Assembly (NCBI RefSeq): GCF_002242685.1 | Contig: NZ_NBIM01000001.1 | Location: 248,001-312,000, forward strand | Origin: Oceanimonas doudoroffii | GTDB lineage: Bacteria > Pseudomonadota > Gammaproteobacteria > Enterobacterales > Aeromonadaceae | Direction of reading: 5' to 3' | DNA length: 64,000 nt | Shown: piece by piece, positions 17,062-26,208 of the stretch | Position numbering within the stretch: the first letter of the stretch is position 1 | Layout: the number at the start of each line of letters is the position of its first letter | The notes under the pieces: model-generated | What the model saw: only the letters and a program-made list of their open reading frames with translations | The model's database searches: none | What the model was told of the DNA's origin: nothing | Translations under genes and position numbers: made by a program

Positions 17062-18768
17062 TTACTTGCCCACTATGGGGTTGTTCCAGTTCACCGCCGG
17101 GGAGGCGTTGGTGCCTTGCTCCTCCAGGGGTTGCACCGAGCCGTCCAGCTTGGCCGGGGCCGGGCGCACGTTGTCCGGCACCATGGCCCAGGGCTTGGGC
17201 TCGCGGCGAATGCTGTGCAGCAGGGTCAGGCTCATCACCGCAATAAAGATGGAAATGGGGAAGCCGGCAATAATGGAGGCGGTTTGCATTGCCTTCAGGC
17301 CGCCGGCGTAAAGCAGCACCCCGGCAATGGCCGCGATCATGATGCCCCACAAAATCCGTATTGGCGTTGGCGGCTCCGGGTTACCCAGTGAGTCCAGGGT
17401 ACAGAGGATCAGGGTGCCGGAGTCGGCCGAGGTAATGAAATAGGTGCCCAGCAGCAAACAGGCCAGCACGCTCAGCAGGCTGCCCATGGCCCCTGCGTCC
17501 AGCTCGTCAAACAGGGTGAACAGCGCCAGGGTGGTGTCCTTCTTGGTGGCTTCCAGAATGGGGCCGCCGGCAAAGGGTTCCTGGGCCGGCTCACCGGCTT
17601 CGGCCAGGGCTACCGCCTGTTGCTCATAGGCCACCCGGGCTTCCTGCTCAATCTTGAGCGCCGAGCCACCAAAGGCGGCCATCCACAGAAAGGTCATCAG
17701 GGTGGGCACGATCAGGGCGCCGCCAATCAGCTCGCGAATGGTGCGGCCCTTGGAAATGCGTGCCACAAACATGCCTACAAAGGGGGCCCAGGTCATCCAC
17801 CAGGGCCAGTAGTAGGCGGTCCACCAGTTCTGCCAGCCGGAGTCATTCTGGGCGTCGCTCCAGAAGCTCATGCCCACCACCTGGCTGCTGTAGTCGCCCA
17901 CGCCTTCCAGGAAGGAGTGCAGAATATAGCGGGTAGGGCCGATGTAGAGCACCACCAGCACCATGAGCACCGACAGCACCATGTTCCACTCCGACAGCCG
18001 GCGAATGCCCCGGCCCACCCCCGACAGCACCGAGGCCACGGCACAGGTGCACAGCACCACGATGATCAGCAGCTGCACGCCAAAGCCGATGCTGGTGCCA
18101 AACACCTGATTCAGGCCGGAGTTAATCTGAATAACCCCCATGCCTAAGGTTTGGGAAATGCCAAAGGCGGTGATGGCCACGGTAAGAATGTCGACCGCGT
18201 GGCCGATGGGGCCATAAATGCGATCCCCGATCAGCGGGTAAAGAATGGAGCGCAGGGTCAGCGGCAGGCCCTTGCGGTAAGAGAAATAGGTCAGCGCCAG
18301 GGCCACGATCAGAAAGATCGACCAAGGGTGCAGGCCCCAGTGAAAGAAGGTGAGCCACATCGACACGCGGGCCGACTCGTTGGTGAGCCCTTCCGAAAAG
18401 GGGTTGCTGGCATAGTGCCACATGGGCTCGGCCACCGACCAGAACACCAGGCCAATGCCCATGCTGCCCGAGAACAGCATGGCAATCCACGACAGGTAGC
18501 TGAACTCGGGCTTTTCATCGTCCTTGCCCAGGCGAATGTGGCCGAAGCGGCTGATCATCAGATACAGCAACAGGCCGGTGACCAGGCTGACCACCAGCAG
18601 GTAAAACCATTTCATGTTTTGTAACAGGGCGCCCGACACGGTTTCAAAATACTGACCGGCCTGGTTGGCCATGATGGCACAAAACAGTACAAAGCCGATA
18701 ACCAGCACCTTGGAGGCGATGGTCACCGTTGGATTGAGTCCCTTCAGGATCCCGGATGTAGCACGCAT
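17062..18768 (-). CDS. BCCT-family betaine/choline transporter
   Basis: 568 residues with about twelve membrane helices. The substrate helix reads SMGIGLVFWSVAEPMWHYAS, the spelling found in sodium- or proton-coupled betaine and choline carriers (BetT, OpuD, BetP group), and LTFFHWGLHPWSIF follows. The C-terminal tail is short, unlike the long osmosensory tail of BetT. It is divergent from the Rieske oxygenase operon with 321 bp between, so it most likely imports the betaine that the oxygenase attacks. Proline betaine or hydroxyproline betaine are favoured because hpbD is 9 kb away, but glycine betaine cannot be excluded. Confidence 0.9.
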   Translation of the reverse strand: MRATSGILKGLNPTVTIASKVLVIGFVLFCAIMANQAGQYFETVSGALLQNMKWFYLLVVSLVTGLLLYLMISRFGHIRLGKDDEKPEFSYLSWIAMLFSGSMGIGLVFWSVAEPMWHYASNPFSEGLTNESARVSMWLTFFHWGLHPWSIFLIVALALTYFSYRKGLPLTLRSILYPLIGDRIYGPIGHAVDILTVAITAFGISQTLGMGVIQINSGLNQVFGTSIGFGVQLLIIVVLCTCAVASVLSGVGRGIRRLSEWNMVLSVLMVLVVLYIGPTRYILHSFLEGVGDYSSQVVGMSFWSDAQNDSGWQNWWTAYYWPWWMTWAPFVGMFVARISKGRTIRELIGGALIVPTLMTFLWMAAFGGSALKIEQEARVAYEQQAVALAEAGEPAQEPFAGGPILEATKKDTTLALFTLFDELDAGAMGSLLSVLACLLLGTYFITSADSGTLILCTLDSLGNPEPPTPIRILWGIMIAAIAGVLLYAGGLKAMQTASIIAGFPISIFIAVMSLTLLHSIRREPKPWAMVPDNVRPAPAKLDGSVQPLEEQGTNASPAVNWNNPIVGK

Positions 18769-19089
18769 AACTCCTCCCTCTGCGTAATACGCTTATTGGT
18801 TAATCAGTTGTTAACGGCGTGAGGTTAGGGATAGCGCAACGCGCACTCAAGTTATTTTTTCTCATCCACGAGTGATAACAGCTCATGCGGCAGCCATGAC
18901 GGGGCTGCCACAAAATCAATGGTTACATTTGAATCACATTTTTTATGGATGACAAAAGCTCATCCACACCCGGCTAAAAAGTCGTTTGTTTGTTGCCACC
19001 TTGTTAACCAAAATCCACCCCATCGGCACTCACTGAGGGCCAACAACAAGGAACCACGCAGAACACTGCGTTACTGTGGAGAAAGCAAC
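18769..19089. other. Divergent promoter region, BCCT / Rieske operon
   Basis: No gene. A 7-bp inverted repeat (GGCAGCC/GGCTGCC, 7-nt loop) lies at 18889-18909, and an A/T-rich stretch around 18905-18960 may hold the Rieske promoter. No regulator gene is directly attached to this operon. The nearest candidates are the TetR gene at 28650 and gbdR at 52121. Confidence 0.45.
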
Positions 19090-20277
19090 ATGAGCAACGT
19101 CAGCCAGAACATTATTCCTGTGCAGCAGGTAGACAGCGTACTGAACCCGATTGTGGAAGCCAGTGGCATGCCCAACACCGCCTATATCAGCCAGGAATAT
19201 TTCGCCTTTGAGCGTGACAAGGTCATTGGCAAAACCTGGGCCTGCATCGGCTTTGCGTCCGACCTTATCAAGAACGGCTACGTCATGCCGGTCAGCTTTA
19301 TGAACCTGCCGCTGCTGATGATGCGTAACAAAGACGGCGAAGTGCAGGTATTCCACAACGTTTGCAGCCACCGCGGCATGCAGCTGGTGCAGGAAGCCGG
19401 CGAAGTGCAGGGCATGATCCGCTGCCCCTACCACTCCTGGACCTATGATCTGAACGGCAACCTCAAGGGCACCCCGCACATTGGCGGCATTGCCAAGCAC
19501 AAGGACGACCGTTTCAAGTGCGAAAAGCACGGCCTCAAGCCGCTGCGCTCCGCCATCTGGATGGACATGGTATTTGTTAACCTGTCCGGCGACGCCCCTT
19601 CCTTTGAAGAGCATATCGCCCCGCTGGAAGCCCGCTGGAGCGAGTTCCTGGGCAACGACGGCCTCGGCCTGCTGCGCCGGGCCAACATGGGCGGCCACCT
19701 GGAAATTGAAGTGGCGAGCAACTGGAAGCTGACCGTGGAAAACTACTGCGAAGCCTACCATCTGCCCTGGGTGCACCCGGCCCTGAACACCTATTCCAAG
19801 CTGGAAGATCACTACAACATCATGTTTGAAGAGCGCTTTGCGGGCCAGGGCAGCTACAAGTATGACCTGTCCGGCACCGCCGGCACTCACCTGCCCATGT
19901 TCCCGAGCTGGCCCCAGGACAAGCAGCGCCATGCCGAATATATTGCGCTGTTCCCCAACGTGCTGCTGGGCATTCAGGCGGACCATGCCTTTGCCATGAT
20001 GATCGACCCCATTCACGCGGAAAAAACCATCGAGCGGCTGCGCCTCTACTACGTGGGCGACGAAGCCACCCGTGACGAATACGCCGCCTGCCGCACCGCC
20101 ACCCTGGAATCCTGGCGCGTGGTGTTTGGCGAAGACATCGGCGCCGTGGAAGGCATGCAAAAAGGCCGTCACTCCCCCGGTTTTGGCGGTGGTGTGTTCT
20201 CGCCCGAGATGGATCTGCCCACCCATTTCTTCCAGAAATGGCTCGCCACCCAGACCAAAGCCGCCCTGGAGGACTGA
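19090..20277 (+). CDS. Rieske-type oxygenase alpha subunit, betaine N-demethylase-like
   Basis: 395 residues from the ATG at 19090. The Rieske [2Fe-2S] ligands are C92-x-H94 and C112-x2-H115 (CSHRGMQLV...CPYHSW). The mononuclear iron site is H224 and H229 (ENYCEAYHLPWVHP) with D349 in FGEDIGAVEGMQKG as likely third ligand. This spelling belongs to the quaternary-ammonium branch: GbcA, stachydrine demethylase, carnitine oxygenase. It would remove an N-methyl as formaldehyde. The usual ferredoxin-type reductase (GbcB/CntB) is absent. The operon has a rubredoxin-rubredoxin reductase fusion instead. The aldehyde dehydrogenase starts 3 nt after its stop. With hpbD downstream, proline betaine or 4-hydroxyproline betaine is the favoured substrate. 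Confidence 0.85.
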   Translation: MSNVSQNIIPVQQVDSVLNPIVEASGMPNTAYISQEYFAFERDKVIGKTWACIGFASDLIKNGYVMPVSFMNLPLLMMRNKDGEVQVFHNVCSHRGMQLVQEAGEVQGMIRCPYHSWTYDLNGNLKGTPHIGGIAKHKDDRFKCEKHGLKPLRSAIWMDMVFVNLSGDAPSFEEHIAPLEARWSEFLGNDGLGLLRRANMGGHLEIEVASNWKLTVENYCEAYHLPWVHPALNTYSKLEDHYNIMFEERFAGQGSYKYDLSGTAGTHLPMFPSWPQDKQRHAEYIALFPNVLLGIQADHAFAMMIDPIHAEKTIERLRLYYVGDEATRDEYAACRTATLESWRVVFGEDIGAVEGMQKGRHSPGFGGGVFSPEMDLPTHFFQKWLATQTKAALED

Positions 20278-20280
20278 ACA

Positions 20281-21708
20281 ATGCAACATTACCTGAACTA
20301 CATCGACGGCCAGTGGCTGAACGCCGACCGCCAGATCACCGTGATGAACCCGGGCACCGGCGAGCCCTATGCCACCATCGCCCAGGCCGGCATTGAAGAC
20401 GCCGACCAGGCCATGGCCGCCGCCCGCCGCTGCGTGAACAGCGGCGCCCTGAGCGACGTGCGTCCGGCCCAGCGCACCACCTGGATGCTGAAGGCCGCCG
20501 AGGCCATTCGCGCCATCGCCGACGAAGGCGCCCTGGTGGCCTGCCGGGAAAACGGCAAGAGCCTGAACGACGCCCGCGACGAATTCATCGAGGCAGCCCG
20601 TTACTTTGAATATTACGCCGGCATGGCCGACAAGATTGAGGGCATCTCGGTGCCCTTGGGCAAGGACTATGTGGACTTCACCCAGTACGTGCCCTTTGGC
20701 GTGTCGGTGCAGATTGTGCCCTGGAACTTTCCGGTGTCCATCTGCGCCCGTTCCCTGGCGCCAGCACTGGCCGCCGGCAACGCCGTGGTGATCAAGTCAC
20801 CGGAAATCTCGCCCCTGGCCATGACCCTGCTGGTCAAGGCGGTGGAACAGGCCGGTTTCCCCCAAGGTGCGGTCAACCTGCTGTGCGGCAAGGGCTCCGA
20901 GGTGGGCAGCCACCTGGTGCAGCACGCCGACACCAACCAGATCGTGTTCACCGGCTCGGTGCCCACCGGCCAGCGCATTCTGCGGGATGCGGCCGAGCGC
21001 GCCACCCCCTCGGTGATGGAGCTGGGCGGCAAGTCCGCCGCCATTGCCCTGGCGGACGTGGATCTCGACACCCTGCTGGCCAGCGTCAAGGTCGGCATTT
21101 TCTTCAACGCCGGCCAGGTATGCTCGGCCATGTCTCGCCTGCTGGTGCACCGCAGCCGTTACGACGAGGTCAAGGCCGCCGTGGTGGCCCTGGCCGAGGG
21201 CCTGAGCATCGGTCAGGGCGAAGGCAACCCGGATCTGACCCCCGTGGTGTCCGAAGGGCAGCAAAAGCAGGTGCTGGCGATGATAGAGCAGGCCCGCAAC
21301 GAGGGGGCCACCGTGCTCACCGGCGGCAAGGCGCCGGACCTGTCCGGCTACTTTGTGGCGCCCACCGTGATCGAGGCCACCGCCGACATGAGCATTGCCC
21401 GGGAAGAAGTGTTTGGCCCCGTGCTGGTGCTGATGCCCTTCGATGACGAAGACGAGGCCGTGGCTCTGGCCAACGGCACCGACTTCGGCCTGGTGGCCGG
21501 CGTGTTCGGCGAAGGCCTGAGCCAGACCCTGCGGGTGGCCAACCGGCTGCGCGGCGGCCAGGTGTTTATCAACGAATGGTTTGCCGGCGGCATTGAAACC
21601 CCCTTTGGTGGGGTAGGGCTGTCGGGCTTTGGTCGCGAGAAGGGCCAGGAAGCCATCTACAGCTATGTGCAGACCCGTAACATCGGCATTCGCCTGCGCC
21701 GGGGCTGA
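20281..21708 (+). CDS. NAD(P)-dependent aldehyde dehydrogenase
   Basis: 475 residues, a normal class I/II aldehyde dehydrogenase. N149 in VPWNFPVS, general base E247 in MELGGKSAA and catalytic C281 in [12 protein letters not shown] are all present. It is the second gene of the Rieske operon, starting 3 nt after the first stop, so it is likely translated with it. The substrate may be formaldehyde released by demethylation or a semialdehyde from ring opening. The sequence alone does not decide. It is a different branch from the PuuC-like enzyme at 42748. Confidence 0.9.
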   Translation: MQHYLNYIDGQWLNADRQITVMNPGTGEPYATIAQAGIEDADQAMAAARRCVNSGALSDVRPAQRTTWMLKAAEAIRAIADEGALVACRENGKSLNDARDEFIEAARYFEYYAGMADKIEGISVPLGKDYVDFTQYVPFGVSVQIVPWNFPVSICARSLAPALAAGNAVVIKSPEISPLAMTLLVKAVEQAGFPQGAVNLLCGKGSEVGSHLVQHADTNQIVFTGSVPTGQRILRDAAERATPSVMELGGKSAAIALADVDLDTLLASVKVGIFFNAGQVCSAMSRLLVHRSRYDEVKAAVVALAEGLSIGQGEGNPDLTPVVSEGQQKQVLAMIEQARNEGATVLTGGKAPDLSGYFVAPTVIEATADMSIAREEVFGPVLVLMPFDDEDEAVALANGTDFGLVAGVFGEGLSQTLRVANRLRGGQVFINEWFAGGIETPFGGVGLSGFGREKGQEAIYSYVQTRNIGIRLRRG

Positions 21709-21782
21709 CACAACCAGAAAAAGGGCCGGTGATGTACACCGGCCTGAAGCAAGGCAGTAACAGGGTAGTGGGGGAGAGAACA

Positions 21783-23156
21783 ATGAAAAAGTGGTTATGC
21801 ATCATCTGCGGACTGATTTATGACGAAGCCAAGGGCTGGCCGTCGGACGGCATTGCCCCGGGCACCCGTTGGGAAGATGTGCCGGACGACTGGCTGTGCC
21901 CCGATTGCCTGGTGGGCAAGGCGGATTTCGAAATGATCGAAATCACCGACGACGCGCCCGCCCCGGTGGCGGCGGTGGCCGAAGCTGAAACGCCGGCGGC
22001 CGCACCCGTGCTGGAGCCGGTGGTGATCATCGGCACCGGCCATGGCGGCTATCAGCTGGCGGCGGCGCTGCGCGCCCGCTCTCCCGAACTGCCCATTACC
22101 CTGTTCACCGCCGACGACGGCGCCCTTTACAGCAAGCCGGCGCTGTCCAATGCCCTGGCACTGGGCAAGGACGGCGACGGCCTGGTCAGTGAAACCGCTC
22201 TGGCCTGGGAGCAACGCCTGGGCGTGCGGGTTTACCCTCATACTCGAGTCGAAAAAATCGACCGGGAAAACAAACGGCTGCACACCAGCATTGGCGAATA
22301 CCCCTATGGTCGCCTGGTGCTGGCCACCGGTGCTTCGCCCATCGAGATCCCCGTGGCCGGCGAGCAAAGCGCCATGGTAAGCGTGAACGATCTGCTGGAC
22401 TACCGCCGTTTTCGCGAGCGGCTGGCCGGCAAGCGGCACGTCACCATTCTCGGTGATGGCCTGATCGGCTGTGAGTTCGCCAACGATCTGGCGGCCCAGG
22501 GCATGGGCGTAACCGTGGTGGGCCTGGGTCAGTGGCCGATGGAGCGATTGATCCCGCAGCCCCTGGGCGAGGCGCTGCAGCGGGCCCTGAGCGGCCTGGG
22601 CGTGGAATGGGCGCTGCAGAACAGCATTGCCCGCATCGACGCCGAGGGCGAGGGTTATCGCCTGCAGCTGCAGAGCGGCGACGAGCTGACCACGGATCTG
22701 GTGCTGAGCGCCGTGGGCCTGCGCCCCAACACCGGCCTGGCCCAGGCCGCGGGGCTGGCCACCGGCCGGGGCATCAGCGTCGACCTGGCCCATGCCACCA
22801 GCGACCCCGCCATCTTCGCCCTGGGCGATTGTGCCGAGGTGGCCGGGCAGTGGGCGCCCTATATTGCCCCCATTAACCAGGCCATTCCCGCCCTGGTGGA
22901 CACCCTGCTGGGCCGGCCCACCCAGGCCAGCCTCAAGGATTCGCCGGTGCTGGTGAAAACCCCGGTGCTGCCGCTGTCGGTACAGCCGGCGGTAGGCCCC
23001 GGCGAATGGCGGGTAGAAGCCCACGGCGAGGAGCTGGCCGCCGGTTTTTACGGATCCGACGGCAGCCTGAACGGCTTTGCGCTGCTGGGCCGCGAGCTGC
23101 AAAGTCAGCGCAGCCAGTGGCTGGAACAACTTAATCCGGCACGAAACGTGGCCTGA
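21783..23156 (+). CDS. Rubredoxin - rubredoxin reductase fusion protein
   Basis: 457 residues from the ATG at 21783. Residues 1-54 are a rubredoxin domain with the Fe(Cys)4 ligands C6/C9 (CIICG) and C39/C42 (CPDC). An Ala/Pro-rich linker follows (about 55-77). From about 78 the protein is a two-dinucleotide-fold FAD/NAD(P) reductase with GTGHGG at the FAD site, GDGLIGCEF at the NAD site and [11 protein letters not shown] near the C-terminus. It would take electrons from NAD(P)H and pass them through its own rubredoxin. In this operon the likely acceptor is the Rieske oxygenase, in place of a ferredoxin reductase. The FAD oxidoreductase gene starts 10 nt after it. Confidence 0.88.
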   Translation: MKKWLCIICGLIYDEAKGWPSDGIAPGTRWEDVPDDWLCPDCLVGKADFEMIEITDDAPAPVAAVAEAETPAAAPVLEPVVIIGTGHGGYQLAAALRARSPELPITLFTADDGALYSKPALSNALALGKDGDGLVSETALAWEQRLGVRVYPHTRVEKIDRENKRLHTSIGEYPYGRLVLATGASPIEIPVAGEQSAMVSVNDLLDYRRFRERLAGKRHVTILGDGLIGCEFANDLAAQGMGVTVVGLGQWPMERLIPQPLGEALQRALSGLGVEWALQNSIARIDAEGEGYRLQLQSGDELTTDLVLSAVGLRPNTGLAQAAGLATGRGISVDLAHATSDPAIFALGDCAEVAGQWAPYIAPINQAIPALVDTLLGRPTQASLKDSPVLVKTPVLPLSVQPAVGPGEWRVEAHGEELAAGFYGSDGSLNGFALLGRELQSQRSQWLEQLNPARNVA

Positions 23157-23166
23157 GGAACAGATC

Positions 23167-24483
23167 ATGATTGCCTTACCAAACGACGACAACAGCTGCG
23201 GCTGGTATCAGGCGCTGCCCCCGGCGGCGCCCGCCACCCGGCTCAAGGGCAGCCAGAAAGCCGATTATGCGGTGCTGGGGGCGGGCTTTGCCGGCCTGGC
23301 CGCGGCCCGCCGGCTGGCCGAGCTCAAGCCCGACGCCCGCATTGTGCTGGTGGATGCCCAGCGGGTGGCGGAAGGCGCTTCCGGGCGCAACTCCGGCTTT
23401 GTGATTGACCTGCCTCACAAGTTCGCCCTGGAGCACCCGGATCCGGTGCACAAGCAGAAATTGCTGGGCCTGAACCGGGCCGCCATTGCCCAGCTGCAGG
23501 GGCTGGTGGAGCGCCACGGCATTGACTGCCAGTGGTCCGCCGTAGGCAAGTATCAGGGCGCGGTGGGCGAGCGCGGCATTGCCTTTCTCGAGCATTTCGA
23601 GCACCTGATGAAGGATCTGGGCGAGCCCTACCACTGGGTGGACAAGGCCGAGCTGGGCCGAGTGCTGGGCACCGGCTTCTATCGCCAGGCCATTTTCACT
23701 CCCGGTTGCTACCTGATGCAGCCGGCAGCCCTGGTGCGCGGCATGGCCGAGCACCTGCCCGAGAACGTGGAGCTGCTGGAGCAGTCGCCCATTCGCTCGC
23801 TGCGCCGTGAAGGTGGCCTGTGGCGGCTGCAGGGCGACGAGGGCGAGATTCAGGCGCCGACCCTGCTGCTGGGTGCCAGCATCTTTACTCGGGAGTTCGG
23901 TTACCTGAAAAACCGGCTGTTGCCGGTGATGACCTTTGCCAGCTGGACCCGGCCGCTGACCGACGACGAGCTGACCCGTTACGGCGGTGAGCTGAACTGG
24001 GGCCTGACCCCGGCGGATCATGCCGGCACCACCCTGCGCATGACCGCCGACCGGCGCATTCTCATTCGCAACAGCTACAAGCACGTGCCCAAATATGGCG
24101 CCAGTGTGAGTGAGGGTATGCGCAGTAAAATTCGCGCCGATCACCGCAAGGCGTTTCTGGACCGTTACCCTGAGCTTGCCGAGGTGCCCTTTACCCATAC
24201 CTGGGGTGGCGTGTATGCCATTTCCCGCAACTTCACCAATTTCTTTGGTGAGCTTGAAGACGGTGTGTATGCCAGTGCCTGCGACAATGGCGTGGGCGCG
24301 GCCTGGGGCACCATTTCCGGCACCCTGCTGGCCGAGATGGCGGTGGGCGCGGACACCCAGGCGCTGCGCGACATTCGCCAGGTAACCGGCATGCCCAGCC
24401 TGAACCCGCCCGAGCCTTTCCTGGGGCTGGGTGTGAAAAGCCGTATTCGCCTCGCCAAATGGCAGAGCAGGAGTGAACTGTGA
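23167..24483 (+). CDS. FAD-dependent amine oxidoreductase (DadA/PuuB superfamily)
   Basis: 438 residues from the ATG at 23167, with GAGGAA upstream. The FAD-binding dinucleotide motif is GAGFAG (38-43), followed by GRNSGFVIDLPH and a C-terminal block FTHTWGGVYAISRNFTNFFG. This DAO-superfamily layout is shared by gamma-glutamylputrescine oxidase and N-methyl amino acid oxidases. In this operon it may oxidise the second N-methyl (an N-methylproline type intermediate) or the ring C-N bond of the demethylated imino acid. It resembles the enzyme at 44309, which shares the GRNSGF-x-IDLPH segment. The cupin gene start overlaps its stop codon (GTGA). Confidence 0.82.
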   Translation: MIALPNDDNSCGWYQALPPAAPATRLKGSQKADYAVLGAGFAGLAAARRLAELKPDARIVLVDAQRVAEGASGRNSGFVIDLPHKFALEHPDPVHKQKLLGLNRAAIAQLQGLVERHGIDCQWSAVGKYQGAVGERGIAFLEHFEHLMKDLGEPYHWVDKAELGRVLGTGFYRQAIFTPGCYLMQPAALVRGMAEHLPENVELLEQSPIRSLRREGGLWRLQGDEGEIQAPTLLLGASIFTREFGYLKNRLLPVMTFASWTRPLTDDELTRYGGELNWGLTPADHAGTTLRMTADRRILIRNSYKHVPKYGASVSEGMRSKIRADHRKAFLDRYPELAEVPFTHTWGGVYAISRNFTNFFGELEDGVYASACDNGVGAAWGTISGTLLAEMAVGADTQALRDIRQVTGMPSLNPPEPFLGLGVKSRIRLAKWQSRSEL

Positions 24484-24833
24484 CCAAAGAAGTAAAACTG
24501 ATTGACAGCAAGGAGCTGGACTTTACCGTGCGGGGCGACTCGCCGGGCATGGCGTACGTGGCCCGGGCCCTGAGCCCGGAAGTGTCGCCGAACATCGGCG
24601 TGGGCTTTGCCCGCTGGGAAGGGGCCGAAGTGGCCTGGACCGTACTGTACGATGAGGTGGTGTTTGTGATCGAAGGCTGCTTTGAGCTCACAGCCAACGG
24701 CAAAAAGCACGAGGTGCGCCCCGGCCAGATGCTGTGGATTCCGGAAGGCACCGAATTGATATATGGCGGGCATGCCCTGTTTGGTTATGTGGTGCACCCG
24801 GGTAACTGGAAAGAGCTGCACGGCCTGGCCTGA
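24480..24833 (+). CDS. EutQ-like cupin
   Basis: 117 residues beginning with GTG that overlaps the previous stop codon, so translation is coupled. A single cupin barrel is visible: VVFVIEGCFELTANGKKHEV then RPGQMLWIPEGTELIYGG. The best family resemblance is the cupin domain of EutQ-type proteins. It has few histidines in the first metal motif, so metal binding is uncertain. It could bind a small intermediate or act as a lyase or isomerase on the product of the FAD enzyme. It is the last gene before a strong terminator. Function unknown. Confidence 0.72.
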   Translation: MTKEVKLIDSKELDFTVRGDSPGMAYVARALSPEVSPNIGVGFARWEGAEVAWTVLYDEVVFVIEGCFELTANGKKHEVRPGQMLWIPEGTELIYGGHALFGYVVHPGNWKELHGLA

Positions 24834-24862
24834 TATTTGATACGTCTCCAAGCACTACCTTT

Positions 24863-24886
24863 GCCGGCCTCGGGGCCGGCTTTTTT
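24863..24886 (+). terminator. Terminator of the Rieske operon
   Basis: GCCGGCC and GGCCGGC form a 7-bp stem with a 4-nt loop, followed directly by TTTTTT. It starts 30 nt after the cupin stop. Confidence 0.88.
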
Positions 24887-25104
24887 GTGTCTGGTACTCC
24901 TGGTTTCACCGCAAATGTGCACTCGATCAAACAACGCACAAATGCATTTTTTTGCCATTGCACCGGACCCATGATCGCCATAATGTAGGTATAACGTTCA
25001 CTATACCCTTGTGGCGTTATCGACAGCAGCAAGGACGAGCAACCGGCAGCCCGCCCGTTGCATTCAGGCACACCGTTCAAGTACCCGATCAGGAGAAACT
25101 GATA

Positions 25105-26208
25105 ATGACCCTTTCCATTCCGCACACCATGCATGCCGTTCTGCTCAAGGGCCATGGTGGCCTCGACCAGCTGGAATACCGCACCGATGTGGCCGTGCCT
25201 CAGCCCGGCCCCAATGAGGTGCTGATCCAGGTTGCGGCCGCCGGCATTAACAACACCGACATCAATACCCGGCTGGGCTGGTATTCAAAATCGGTTGATC
25301 AGGCCACCAATGTGGGGGGCGCCACCGGATTTGACGACGTGAACGATGACGATGCGTCCTGGTCCGGCAGGGCCCTGACCTTTCCGCTGATTCAGGGGGC
25401 GGACTGCTGTGGCCATATTGTGGCCGTGGGCAGCGACGTTGACCCTGCCCGCATTGGTGAGCGGGTGCTGGTGCGCAACATGCTGCGCAGCTATGTGGAT
25501 TACCGCCCTTATGAGTGCTGGACCTTGGGCAGCGAGTGCAACGGCAGTTTTGCCCAGTTTGCCGTGGCGCCGGCCCGCGAGACCCATCGCGTGGCCTGTG
25601 ACTGGTCGGACGAAGAGCTGGCGTCCATTCCCTGTGCCTATTCCACCGCCGAAAACATGCTGCACCGCATTGGCCTAGGTGCCGAGACGGTGCTGATAAC
25701 CGGCGCCTCGGGCGGGGTGGGCTCGGCGGCGGTGCAACTGGCCAAGCGCCGGGGCGCCACCGTGATCGCCCTGTGCTCTGCCGCCAAGGCGGATGAGGTG
25801 CTGGCCTGTGGCGCCGATCGGGTGATTGATCGCAATGCCGACCTTATTGCCGAGCTTGGCAAGGGCGCGCTGGATGCCGTGGTGGATCTGGTGGGCGGCG
25901 AGCAATGGCCGGTGTTCCTGGAATTGTTGCGCCGGGGTGGGCGTTACGCCATTGCCGGTGCCATTGCCGGCCCCATTGCCGAAATAGACCTGCGCACCCT
26001 CTACCTGAAGGATCTGACCCTAGCGGGCTGCACCTTTCAGAAAGACGAGGTGTTCGCCAACCTGATTGCCTATATCGAAGCCGGTGAGATTCGCCCCCAG
26101 GTGGCCAAAACCTTCCCGTTACACGAGATAGCCCAGGCTCAGGAAGCCTTCATCAGCAAGCAGCACATGGGCAAACTGGTGCTCACCATTCCGCAGGTGG
26201 AACAATGA
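25105..26208 (+). CDS. MDR-family alcohol dehydrogenase / quinone reductase-like
   Basis: 367 residues from the ATG at 25105, preceded by AGGAG. It is a medium-chain dehydrogenase/reductase: GroES-like N-terminal half (VPQPGPNEVLIQVAAAGINN) and a nucleotide fold with TGASGGVGSAAVQLAKRRGA. The structural zinc cysteines of classic alcohol dehydrogenases are not obvious, and NNTDINTRLGWYSK is typical of a poorly described branch. The stop overlaps the start of the first enolase-superfamily gene (ATGA), so the two belong to one transcript. The substrate is unknown. AcuI acryloyl-CoA reductase was considered because dddP is near, but the N-terminus does not fit. Confidence 0.8.
   Translation: MTLSIPHTMHAVLLKGHGGLDQLEYRTDVAVPQPGPNEVLIQVAAAGINNTDINTRLGWYSKSVDQATNVGGATGFDDVNDDDASWSGRALTFPLIQGADCCGHIVAVGSDVDPARIGERVLVRNMLRSYVDYRPYECWTLGSECNGSFAQFAVAPARETHRVACDWSDEELASIPCAYSTAENMLHRIGLGAETVLITGASGGVGSAAVQLAKRRGATVIALCSAAKADEVLACGADRVIDRNADLIAELGKGALDAVVDLVGGEQWPVFLELLRRGGRYAIAGAIAGPIAEIDLRTLYLKDLTLAGCTFQKDEVFANLIAYIEAGEIRPQVAKTFPLHEIAQAQEAFISKQHMGKLVLTIPQVEQ

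Noticed and set aside
19090..20277. Rieske gene as GbcA (glycine betaine monooxygenase)
   Set aside because: No gbcB or dgcAB genes are in the window and hpbD is downstream, so a proline-type betaine is more likely. Not fully excluded.
25105..26208. MDR protein as AcuI acryloyl-CoA reductase of the DMSP route
   Set aside because: Same superfamily, but the N-terminal sequence and the NNTDINTR segment do not fit AcuI as I know it, and the gene is coupled to an enolase-superfamily gene 12 kb from dddP.
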